From: Smallanthus sonchifolius | Taxonomy: Eukaryota > Streptophyta > Magnoliopsida > Asterales > Asteraceae | Assembly: GCA_023525975.1 (NCBI GenBank) | Contig: CM042020.1 | Location: 11,486,001 to 11,550,000, forward strand | Direction: 5' to 3' | DNA length: 64,000 bases | Shown here: piece by piece, positions 32,631 through 42,758 of the stretch | How the letters are laid out: the number at the start of each line of letters is the position of its first letter | How positions within the stretch are numbered: position 1 is the first letter of the stretch | Made by a program: the position numbers and the translations under genes | Notes under the pieces: generated by a model | Databases searched by the model: none | Told to the model about the DNA's origin: nothing | Seen by the model: the letters and a program-made list of their open reading frames with translations, nothing else

Positions 32631-35515
32631 TGTAATATCCTGAATTTTTCCGACCTTTTGGGCACGTGTTAAACTATTGAAAATTTACAATTATATAGAT
32701 TTTATAAGTTTATAAACATATATATATACTTGAAGTTCATAAAAGATTTTAAAATAATGAAACTTATTAAACTTCGTTAGTTTTATATAAAAAGAAAAGT
32801 ATATAAAACATATTTAATTATTCATAAAGTCCAGGGACTAAACTGGCATTATTGAAACTTGTTTTAAACTAAAATCTAATTTTTAAACACAAAATGTTAA
32901 CTAAGGGAAACTTCAGGGACCTGTTTTGCAACAACCAAAAACAGAACCGGTCGTGGGTTCGAAACCCGCAGACCCCGATTCCACCCCCTTCTCGACGAAA
33001 AACGCGAATCGGTCCAGGTTCACTGAACCTTGGGCTCATTCTCACGCGTGCGACCCGTCCCCAAGGTGCTATGATGGTTGATTTCGACCGAGGCAACGCG
33101 TGATGTCGGAATTAGCTCCGATCGGCTCAACCACCATCCACTACCTGTTCGCGCATTTAAGGCCGAATTTCCTATAAATACCGACTCCCTCAGCTCAACA
33201 TCATCACCTCAACACTCCATCACTCACCATTTTCCCGAATCGTGTACCCATTGCCTCGGTTTGGAGCTGCGACCGCAAACGGTCCACCACAGTCCCGATC
33301 TCCCTCGATTTCGCACCAATTCAGGTAAACTCGATGATGAAACGACTCGAAATCTCTCAATGATCAAAAGCCCTCTGTTTAATTCCATTAACAGAGGGCT
33401 AATCGATATGTATTTGTGGATTTTGATTCTAGGGTTTATATGGAGAATAGGGACAATTCCAGTATCTGTTTATCTTTTATTTTTCCGGCTTACAACATCA
33501 ATGTACCCATAGCCGGGGTGGTTAACTCGGTATATGTTAGTGAAACCCGGAAAGGGGCGCGGGTTCGATCCGGCCGACCCCCCCCCCCATTTTTTTCTTA
33601 TTTCATGTTTTTGTGTTATTTATTCAGCTTAAACATCCCAAACAAATTTTATAAAACTCATTAAACTTTTATAAACTGAAAGACGATTTTTATCTACATT
33701 TTTCACATTCTGAAATATTCTTTTTTTTTATATATAAAGCTCAATTTAATTTGTAATAACTTATCATTTAAAAATAGTTTTTAAATGTTTAAAAACTATA
33801 GAAACAATTTTAAAACTTTTATAAAACTTATGGTTTCACAGGAACTGTTTATTTAAAACAGAAAACTTGGTTTATTACTTGTATTCTAAAGAAATTCTTT
33901 TATCCTAATCTTTAGGTTAAAATTATAAACTTTGTAATTGGTGAAAACCTAAATCAAGACTTATTTATTTATTTAAAACAAGGAAACAATTATACTTATT
34001 TATTTCTCAATCATTTATAAACTTATACTTAAAATATAAACTTTATGAGAAATTTTAACTAAACGTTTTACACACTTATAAATACTTATTATTTAAACTT
34101 ATAAACATCTTACTTTAATTTATAAAGCAAATGTTTAATACTTAAATTCTTTAACAAATCCTTAATGATTTATGTTGCTAGGATAAAATAATTCTTCTTG
34201 TAAATAATTGTTTACCCTTAACAATTATATACTCTTTACATGAAAATTATTTATCCCTAATAATTATTTTTTTTCTTGAAATAATAATTATTATCATAAT
34301 CATTATTTACGTTTAGAAATCAATTACTCCCTAAATAATTATTATCTACCCTTAATAATGGTAGATAATAATTATTTAGCCTTTAAATGATTATTATAAA
34401 CCCTAAACCCTAATTCATAATTCATACACTAAATAATTATTGTTAATCGCTAAACAACTATTTAGTCTTACGTTTAACTGTCTTTGATTATTATAACATA
34501 ACTTGTACAGTTGATAATTATAAAGACTTTTTATAATTACTTTAAACTATAAACTTACTAAACTTTGGTATTCAAGGCTGACATTATGCATTCAAAACCT
34601 CATTTGAAACTTTCGTTTAAACTTTTCAAAACGCAAATCATTCCCATTTCCCATTTGAAACCCTAGTCAAAATCTTGAAATCTTAGATCGTTTTCCATAG
34701 ACTTATAGGATCATACTTGAGATCTTATACTTGTATACTTAGGCTTATCGTGAGGATATTCTCCCTCCAAGTCTTGCAAATACTTGTCCGTGTCGGACAC
34801 TCTTCATCATCCAAGTGAGTATACTTAGCCCCTTTTTCCTTTTATGCTTTTGGGGTGAAACATGTTCACAATTCTTAAACTTATACAATTCTTGTACAAC
34901 TATGACTACGTGCTTATTCTTATGTTAAACTTGAGACTTGTATGCTTAGATTAAACTTAAAACTAGCACATTCATTAGCTTTGATCAAGCCGATAGTAAC
35001 AATGATAGATCTATTGCATTTGACTAATCCACCTTGATTGATTGACCCCTTCGGGGGGGAGCCCTTGGTGTTTGTTACTACATTAAACTTTAAACTTGAG
35101 ACTTATAAGGGTAACCTGCGGGTTATGCCTAAACTTGGTTGGAGGGTTGATGTGCACAATGTCTAACATGCTTGTTTTCTCATACTTACATTATAGAATG
35201 CACAAATCATAGTGAATTGTAATACTTTTCAAATACTTGTTAAACTGTGTCAAAACCTTTGTATCTCACCAACTGCTTTGTAGTTGACAGATTCTTTCAC
35301 ATGTTTCAGGTTGACATCATGAGACTTATTCGTGGTCACATAGGATGCTTTGGACCTAGACTACTTAAATTAAATATTGTATTCGTATTATTCTTCCTTG
35401 TATTGAATCTTAAATTATTTATAAATGAAATATCGAAACTTTAATAGTCAACCTTGTGCTATTGAACAACCGCGTCCGCCCCGACGTATAATCCGCCGTC
35501 GGTTGGGGTGTGACA
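32631..35515 (+). repeat. Solo LTR of the A/B gypsy family (2885 bp)
   Basis: The LTR runs from TGTAATATCC to ccgtcggttggggtgtgaca and is flanked by the exact 5-bp duplication acggc (32626-32630 and 35516-35520). The terminal block mirrors the tgtcacaccccggtcggcgg end of LTR A in opposite orientation. No internal domain is present, so it is a product of LTR-LTR recombination. It carries tRNA-like sequence (33512-33580) and a second B-box-like gggttcgaaaccc near 32954. The middle (33600-34560) is very AT-rich. Confidence 0.85.
33512..33580 (+). other. tRNA-like module inside the solo LTR
   Basis: TGGTTAACTCG (A-box-like) is followed 43 nt later by GGTTCGATCCG, a B-box with one departure from the GGTTCGANNCC consensus. 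The module begins gccgggg and ends in a C run, so its ends resemble an acceptor stem imperfectly. It is on the element sense strand, as in LTRs A and B. Confidence 0.6.
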
Positions 35516-35520
35516 ACGGC

Positions 35521-36290
35521 GTACTCACGAAGTAACAAAGAAGTGGTGGGAATGCTGCGGGAGACCCTATATATAAACCTCTTTAGTGCTTCAGGGCGAA
35601 ACCTTTACAAAGGTTTAGGGTAGGGACTGGTGTAGAAAAGCATGGCAAAGACGCATGATATTGTGTGATTAAGTATGAATGTGTGATAAAGACTAGTCTA
35701 GCCCTAAACCCTAGTAACGGCGCATCCATGGAGTAACAAAGGGGTGGTGGGAACGCTGCGGGGGACCCTATATATAAACCTCTTTGGTACTTCAGGGAGA
35801 AACCTCTACAACAGTTTGGGATGAGGGCTAGGTCTAAAGGCATGGCAAGAATGCATACCAAAATATATGACGGGTTGTTACGAATATGTGAGGTGTGTAT
35901 ACGTGATGGTTGGTAAGGCGTCCAGTCTACGGGGCGGGCCTTATAAAGAAAGGTGTCCAGCCTACGTGGCGGGCCTTGCAAACAAGATGTCTAGCCTCTT
36001 GGGCGGGTCTTGTAAAAGAATGAACCTTCGGGGTTAAACAAGGTGTCCAGCCTATGGGGCGGGCCTTGTAAATAATAAAAGAAATAATGCAGTGTACTTA
36101 CTTAGCGCAAGCTAATGTAAAAATGTTTTCAAACACAGCACGGAAAAGCACTCAAAATGCTTAAAGCCTCCTGGATAGGACTGGTCGGAGTGAGAAGAAA
36201 TCCCTAGATTATGAATTATGTATCACACAGTTATTTGTAAGACAATATTAATATAATAAAATATACCTGTGTCACCACGGTGGCAAAGTT
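35521..36290 (+). repeat. Tandem-repeat LTR-like element, right part
   Basis: This continues the element from 32630. Two more copies of the 190-bp block (ggtggtgggaa...tatataaacctcttt) occur near 35545 and 35740. They are followed by four short repeats of about 40 bp, (g/t)gtccagcctacggggcgggcctt, between about 35918 and 36070. Direct repetition of aacggcg...gtaacaaag shows where the solo LTR landed. No protein coding sequence is supported. Confidence 0.6.
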
Positions 36291-36391
36291 TTGAAACACT
36301 GGGATCAGTTTTCCGCATAAAACTCTAATAAAATCAATAAGATAAGAGTAGAGTGTTTCAAAAGTTTCTTAAACTTTTATATTAAATTATT

Positions 36392-38773
36392 GAGTAAATT
36401 TCGTTTTGAGTTCCTATGGTTTGCTCCAATTTACTATTTGAGTCCAATAGTTTCAATTTCACTTTTTAAGTTCTTGTGGTTTTATTTTCGTTTCAATTAA
36501 AGCCAGACCTCTAACACTGTTAGGATAATTCTGTTAACTTGTTGTAAATTAACTAAAATACCCTTATTGTTAAAAATAATATTAAAAATATATAAATTAA
36601 ACCCATCCACATTCCACCACCCACACACTCTCTCTCAAACCACCAAGCAGTACCACCGCCTCCGCCACCTCCCCCTGCCGAAATTCGACAACCACTTGTG
36701 CATCCAGATTAAAAAAAACACACACCATATGTGGTTGGTAATCACTTATGCGGACACAAACAAGTAGAATCAGAAAGAATTGAGAAAACCTACATCAATT
36801 GATGATCGGTGTCGAAGGGACCGGTCAAAGATAAAGAATTAGAGTGTCCTAATCACCTTAAACTAGTTAGGGTAAGAAGGGTGTCAAACCACGAAGAGTT
36901 TGTGGTCAGTGCTTAGCTTCAATTAACAATGTGATTTATGAAGTGACAATGGGTCTTTCTGACCAAACACAAGCAATGATTTAGGTGAACTTATCAAACT
37001 CAACAAACAATGATTATCAACTAACAATTATCACCGATAGTAATCAAGTACCAAACAAACGATTTAGATTGTAAACAATAATTAAAAAGGAATCACACCC
37101 GGGTTTCAAGTTCACAAGTAATTAGGGATTATCACACCAACATATGAGTTCAAACAATCGAATGGTTATCCAAATCAAATTAACCAAATCTAACCAAGAA
37201 CATCAACATTCATACATCATCGGCAATTAGTGTAAAACAATATCCACGAATGAAATCGAGACAAATGTATGCAATATAGAATTAGATTAATCAATAGATT
37301 CAACACAAATCAACGTTCATAGCAATTATCATCTAACGGGGTCAATGGTGCAAGAATTTATCGACTCCCGTGAGTTCATAACCATACTAAACACAAAGAT
37401 TCAAGTATTTCAAACCAAACGATTACGAGAATTGTTTCTCAAAGCTAGCACGTGATAAAAACCCTAAAAACTTACAAACAATCCACCCAGGAATGATTAC
37501 CGGTGGATTAGCCGCTCATGGTTGTGGAATTCATCTTCAATTCTTCAATTTCTTGATATCAATCTTCAAGAATATGGTTCCTAGCCTCCAAGCACTCCCA
37601 AAATCGCCCAAAATTGATGTAGAAACTGATCCTTTGAATTTGGGGAAGAAACCCCCACTTAAACTCTCAAAATCGGTAGTTTCCCGAAAATCCGCGTCAA
37701 AATAACGTAACCAGCGTAAGCTTACGCTGGTGTGGCGTAAGCTTACGCCATCTCCCTGAACCATGCTGTGAAGGAAGTAGTTAGGCGTAGGCCTACGCTG
37801 GGCGGCGTAGGCTTACGCTGGGCGGCGTAGGATTACGCAGGTGGCGTAGGCCTACGCTGAATCCTGCATTTTTGCCCCGTTTCCTCCGTCTTCCATCTAA
37901 CTCTTGCATCTCGTATAATATCTTCTAAAATCGTACATTAAGTTTCCAACACCTGCACATGCATAGCTACACAAAATCTTTGTATTCCCCATATTAATTT
38001 GCATAAATATAACATATAGCACCCTTTAATGCATGAAACTTTGGTTACTTATCAACTGCTCGGATTTGATTGTGATTAGAACATACAAATCGACAAAAAG
38101 TTGATGAGTTTTACAAAGTATAACACCCAAATCAGAAGCTTAAGAGAAGTAAAACAAAGGTACGAATGAAATCTACTAAGAACAGACCATTATTCTTCTA
38201 CCACACCGTTGTTAAAAAAAACACACCCAAGTCGGAACCATAGATCCATCTTCACGAGCTCGCCGGAGGCTTGAGGTTTTGGTGGTTGGTGGCTAGATCG
38301 ACAACAAAGGGCGATTGTGGCAACTCAGGAGGCGGCGACGATGGTGGAGTAGGTGTTAGCGGCAACGGTGACGAGGCGGCAAGTGAAGCAGGAGGTAGAT
38401 GATGAAGGCGGCTAGGGTTCTCTCTCTCTCTCTCTTTTCTTGGTTGCAGATTTCTCACACCTCTCCCTTTAACTTTTGAAGGGTCTCTCTCTGTGGAAGC
38501 TACGATCTGGAAAATAGGGTTCGATTTGGATAGAGAGATGGAGGTTTGGTAAAGAGAAAGAGGATGGCTTTTTTTTAAATTAATTTAATTTATTAATAAC
38601 AAGTGGTATTTTTGTTTTTTCACTAAAAACTTAACATAAAAAATGGTTGATGTTGGAGAGGAGTAGTTGATTGAGATAATTGACAAACCAAGAACTTAAA
38701 AAGTGAACTTAAAAAGTGAAATTAAAACTGTTGGACTGGAACAAACCACATAGACTTAAAACAAAATTTACTC
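36392..38773. mobile_element. Non-autonomous Mutator-like element (MULE)
   Basis: Imperfect terminal inverted repeats of about 200 bp start gagtaaattt and end aaatttactc. Flanking 9-mers are taaattatt (36383-36391) and taaattata (38774-38782), 8 of 9 identical, as expected of the 9-bp duplication made by Mutator transposases. There is no transposase. Inside are a Pro/His-rich stretch near 36600-36720, AT-rich sequence, a palindrome cluster (37711-37856) and a CT-rich Pro-coding stretch on the minus strand (38458-38252). The Pro-rich part might be captured host sequence, but no gene family was recognised. Confidence 0.78.
37711..37856. repeat. Cluster of six near-perfect palindromes
   Basis: Units include the perfect 20-bp CCAGCGTAAGCTTACGCTGG (37711-37730), the perfect 16-bp GGCGTAAGCTTACGCC (37734-37749), GCGTAGGCCTACGC (37785-37798) and three more of the form gcgtaggnntacgc spaced 19-20 bp. 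The cluster is GC-rich compared with its flanks. Confidence 0.88.
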
Positions 38774-38782
38774 TAAATTATA

Positions 38783-39264
38783 TGTTTAGATAAAAGTCAA
38801 ATTATCTTGCACACATCTCAGATTCGTTTGAAAGAAGGAAATAACAAATAGTATACTCGTTTACGCAAGATTAATCCAAACCCAATATTTATTGTAATAA
38901 ATAAAAATTCTACAGGACCACGTGTCACTTTCTGATGTATTTTTAACGTGTTTTTTACGTCTCTCTGTCCTATTAAATAATGATAATAAAATAATAATTT
39001 TTAAATATTAAATTTAAATCTATTTATATATACTTATTATTCAATTACAGATAATTATTATATTATTAACCAAATGAATTTAATATAATTTAGCATTTAT
39101 AAATTATATAAAAAAAATTAATATCTAGCCGAAATAAAAAGTTTTAAAAATTAACTTAACAGATCAATTTATAACCGTCACGTCAAAGTACGTTTTTTAA
39201 AAACATATTTTGACGAGTATATGTATAATATCGTTTAACGAAACTACTTTTCGTGTGAAACCGT
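38783..39264. other. AT-rich spacer
   Basis: No gene or repeat end was recognised. The sequence is AT-rich with scattered short homopolymers. Confidence 0.35.
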
Positions 39265-39900
39265 CGGGAACAAAAAACCAAAAAATTAAAACCGGTAAAA
39301 AAAAACTATAAAGAAAGAGATAAATAAAAAACTAAAATTAAAAAACGACATTTGCTTTACATCGATCGAAAACAATAAAAATAACGTGGGTTCCAATAAC
39401 ACCGATAAAGGGCACTGATGTTATCCTTTAGTTATCGGTTCGGTTCATAAACGCACCGGGACTTAGTATAGTTTACGACAGAAAAAAGTGTATTTGTCAT
39501 GATTTCGTCACAAAAATGTTGTACGATGTAATCTAAAAAATAAAGTCGTGCTTTATATCTATCGAAAACCATAAAAACAAACACCGATACCGATTATGAT
39601 AATACCAATACTGGCAATGATGTATTTCGCTCATTATGGACGCAGTTCGTCACTGTACAGGAACAGTAACGGTACTCGCTATAGCTTATGACACAAAAAA
39701 AAGAATACTCGTCTTAAATACAACTCCGTTTTTGGAAAAAATTATATCGGAATGTCGATAAAAGAACTAAAGACATCTGCATATTTCATTTTTTTAAAAA
39801 CGTAAACGAACGAAAGTTATTACAGCAAAACGAAAATAATAGAAAATGAAATAGTCTAAAAGAGTATATTATATATATATAATATATAGTGTGAGGTTTC
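39265..39900. repeat. Dispersed repeat family R, copy 2
   Basis: This shares the ordered conserved words of copy 1 (gctttacatcgatcgaaaac, cgtgggttccaataac, ctcgctatagctta, ggaatgtcga) and ends with gtatattatatatat. It is non-coding. Confidence 0.65.
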
Positions 39901-40079
39901 GCTAAAAAGTCAAAAAAGTATAAAAAGTCGTGTAAAACACTAATAACCGGCTCATATGAACTCCGATTTTACTCATTTCGACGGAGTTGGAACCGTCTCG
40001 TCAAACTCTACGATCTTAGCTTGTATGGTTTAGATTTTAGGGTTTAGTTTTTGCCTTAGGGTTTAGCTTTTAGTATTAG

Positions 40080-40340
40080 GCTTTGGGGGGGGGTTGGGTT
40101 GGAGGTTTAGGCTTTTGCGGGGGTGGTGGTGGTGTTTTTAGACGACTTTTTTGGCTTTTTAGGGTTTTTTTATTAGTATTTAGGTTTTTGAGGGTGGGGG
40201 TGAAGGTTTTAGGTTTTTCGGGGAGGGGTGGGGGTTAGGTGTTTGGGGGGGGGGGGGGCGGGGGCGGGGGCGGGGTGGGGTTTTTAAGATTTTGGGGGGT
40301 GATGGTGGTGGGGTTTTTAAAAGACTTTTTACACTTTTTA
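40080..40340 (+). other. G-rich tract with G-quadruplex potential
   Basis: The + strand has many runs of three or more G, including an uninterrupted run of about 14 G near 40245 followed by cgggggcgggggcggggtgggg. A second, shorter G-rich block lies at 40508-40560. The surrounding DNA is AT-rich. It lies about 600 bp upstream of the first EDS1-like ATG. Confidence 0.75.
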
Positions 40341-40372
40341 TAGTTTTTAGACTTTGTAGAATAACACTCCCT

Positions 40373-40403
<31 letters not shown>

Positions 40404-40659
40404 AATTATAAGAAAATTCATTGTTAATGAGAAAACCAAAAAACTATTTATTAAAGGTAAAAAAAATAATAAAAAAATCATAACTCAAAATGAGGAGTTT
40501 AGGTTTTGGGGGGTGGGTTTAGGTTTTTGGATGGTGGTGGGGGTGGGGTGGGGGTTTTAGGTTTTTGGGTGTACTACACATATACATCACCTTTAATGAG
40601 TAGTTTTTTGATTTTATCAAGAAAATGAGTTTTCTAGTGAACTCACCCATATATATACA

Positions 40660-40692
<33 letters not shown>

Positions 40693-40693
40693 T
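40373..40693. repeat. AT microsatellites
   Basis: (TA)n tracts lie at 40373-40399 and 40651-40692, the second partly interrupted by cataca. They sit between the G-rich tract and the gene leader. Confidence 0.85.
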
Positions 40694-40739
40694 ATAAGGG
40701 TGAAAACGAAAACTAAAATTAAAATAGTAGTTTTACTAT

Positions 40740-40853
40740 TAATCCACGGCTTAAATGTAGTATCTATAAATGTTAATCAAGAGCAGCCATATATTCGAAG
40801 CTTACAACTTACATAAGTACTGTGTGATTTCAGTGTGTGTTTTAGAGAGAAAA
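40740..40853 (+). promoter_or_regulatory. Proximal promoter and leader of EDS1-like copy 1
   Basis: A TATA-like tctataaatg lies at about 40760, 90 bp before the ATG. The stretch tgttaatcaagagcagc to gagagaaaaatgg is shared with copy 2 (60382-60467). This conserved block most likely contains the transcription start and 5' UTR. An upstream in-frame ATG at 40770 lies in the putative leader, and its codons are not shared by copy 2, so the start at 40854 is preferred. Confidence 0.55.
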
Positions 40854-41237
40854 ATGGAGGCAGAGAGAGAATTAGTGAAACTAAGTTTAAGCAATGAGCT
40901 TATCAAAGCAGCTTGCATTCTTTCCATGAAAGCTCATAGCAAAAAACATTATCGTACCAAAAAAAAGAAAGATAGTGCTGGTTCATCATCATCGGTTAAA
41001 GTTTCAATCATTGCATTTAAAGGATCAATGGAGGTCGACCATTTCTACCATGATAATCTTTCCGGAGAAACTATAGATGATGTCAATCATGGTGGTCATT
41101 TTGGGGAAACTAACGTTGATTGCAATCTGTTTCCATCTCTACAGCGTATCGGAGAGAAGGATAAACTTGCTAAAGTCAACCGATCAGTTCTTCAAATATT
41201 TGAAGATCTTTTGATCAATTCCAGGTTCAAGTCGAAG
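40854..41237 (+). pseudogene. EDS1-like copy 1, exon 1
   Basis: This exon has 128 codons, from MEAERELVKLSLSNELIK to NSRFKSK, then the donor gtatag at 41238. It holds the start of the alpha/beta-hydrolase fold (VSIIAFKGSMEV). It is about 15 codons longer than exon 1 of copy 2 because of added residues in two loops (a Lys-rich loop and an ETIDDVNHGG insertion). No stop is present. Confidence 0.85.
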
Positions 41238-41327
41238 GTATAGTTATCTTTTAGTTTCTCTGATTTTCTTTTGACTGGTTCTTGAAGAGTTCTTCAGTTG
41301 CATTGTTTTGTATGTACTGTGAATCAG

Positions 41328-41718
41328 TGTTTTTAGAACCGGACAGAACCAGTCGGACTAGGAACCGGACACAACAACCACTCCAGTTTTGTGTAGTTGA
41401 ACCGGTTGGCCACGTATCGGTTAGACCGGAAACCGGGCATGATGATCGGACTAGATTTTAGACTTTTTTTTTTCATTCCAAAATACCAATGGTCTATTTA
41501 CTACTTTAAACTTCATATATTTTTATATAAGGCTTTATACTTTCTTAATATTGCAAATCCACATAAAAATAACGTATTGTTATAATTTATTTTAAGTTCC
41601 TTATATACTTGTATGTTTAATTTTAAATTATTTGTTGTCCTGGTTCTTGAAATTGGTCCGACAAGTGAACTGATAAGGTGACCGATTCGACGACCGGTCC
41701 AGTTACGAAAAACATTGA
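41328..41718. mobile_element. MITE-like palindromic insert
   Basis: The ends cagtgtttttagaaccgg and ccggtccagttacgaaaaacattg are inverted and imperfect, and many internal ccggt/accgg words occur in opposite orientation in the two halves. No transposase is present. The target duplication could not be fixed, so the superfamily is left open. Confidence 0.5.
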
Positions 41719-41883
41719 AGTGATCATAAGTTTGTTTGGATTGTGTTAGGTTCAAATTGTTTAAAAGCCAGCATATTGTAATGTTAATGCATACAAATTT
41801 ATAAATCATGTTTCAAAAATTTAGTCTTTACAAAACTAAATGAAAAGTTAATGTTTGACATTTAACTAATACTCAATTACAAA

Positions 41884-42526
41884 GGTCGGTGATGTTTTCC
41901 ACTAACACACACCCCTCACACTTTAGTTAAATTGTACTACTAGCCCCTCTACTTTGTCAAATTTTACTTTGACCCCTTAGGTTTCTAAAATTTTAAGTTT
42001 ACCCCTGTAGTATATATAATCTGATTTTTCCTCAATAACTTTAGTTTATTTTGCACGTACGTTTCTTTTGATCGTACCGCCCTACCACCCTACCGCAACA
42101 CATGCACATTTCTTTTAATCGTATCGATTAGCCGCAACGCGGGTAGCGTGAAAAATTATACTGACATCGACAAAAAAGCGTCGGTACCGTTATATAACTG
42201 TTTTTTTATCCTGTTTATGTACCAACGTTAATTTTATACGTTTCCTTTTTGTGCTTAACCACACATTAATGTCACCGCCTCAACCGTTTAACGTCCGTCT
42301 TCCGCTGTGCAGTGTGCACCTACATTTCTCTATTTAACTATGTTTTTATTTTTGCTTAGCCACGTTAGTGTCATCGCCTCAAACGTTTAGGGTCCGCCTC
42401 CAGCCGCGGAACGTGTGGGAAAATTTATTTAACCAAGTTTCTTTTTGTGCTTAGCTACGTTAATGTTACCGTCTCAATCGTTTACGGTCCGGTTCCTTCT
42501 GTGGAGCGCGGGGTACAATTTCTAGT
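41884..42526 (+). mobile_element. Helitron-like repeat family H, copy 2, with CTAGT end
   Basis: This starts aaggtcggtga like copy 1 at 30541. It has three tail modules gcttag/aaccac(g/a)...accg...tcaaccgttta (about 42242, 42356, 42450). The last ends in a GC-rich hairpin-like gtggagcgcgggg and CTAG at 42522-42525 followed by T, the usual Helitron 3' terminus and target. Confidence 0.6.
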
Positions 42527-42758
42527 TTTATAGTTAAGGGGAAAGATTTTTAACTCTAAAATCAACAGGGAATTTGTGTGTGTTTTTTTCTTAAACTTGT
42601 GGAAATTAGAATAGAGGTTATGACAAGCAAAGTGATCCAAATGCAAGTTCCGTATACACATATATATATGTGCTGAAATTTATATATAAAAAATTACTTC
42701 AATTCTTCAAACACTTTAAAAGTTTGACTAATCTCAAAATCAAACTGTGGATTTACAG

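Larger units (their letters stand above)
41238..42758 (+). other. Intron 1 of EDS1-like copy 1, filled with repeats
   Basis: This 1521-bp GT-AG intron compares with 880 bp in copy 2. It carries a palindromic MITE-like insert (about 41328-41718) with imperfect inverted ends cagtgtttttag and cgaaaaacattg, and family H copy 2 (41884-42526). Neither is at the same place in copy 2, so both arrived after the duplication or were lost there. Confidence 0.7.

Noticed and set aside
40625..40816. Open frame with alternating Ile/Tyr
   Set aside because: It is a translation of the AT/ATAC microsatellite.
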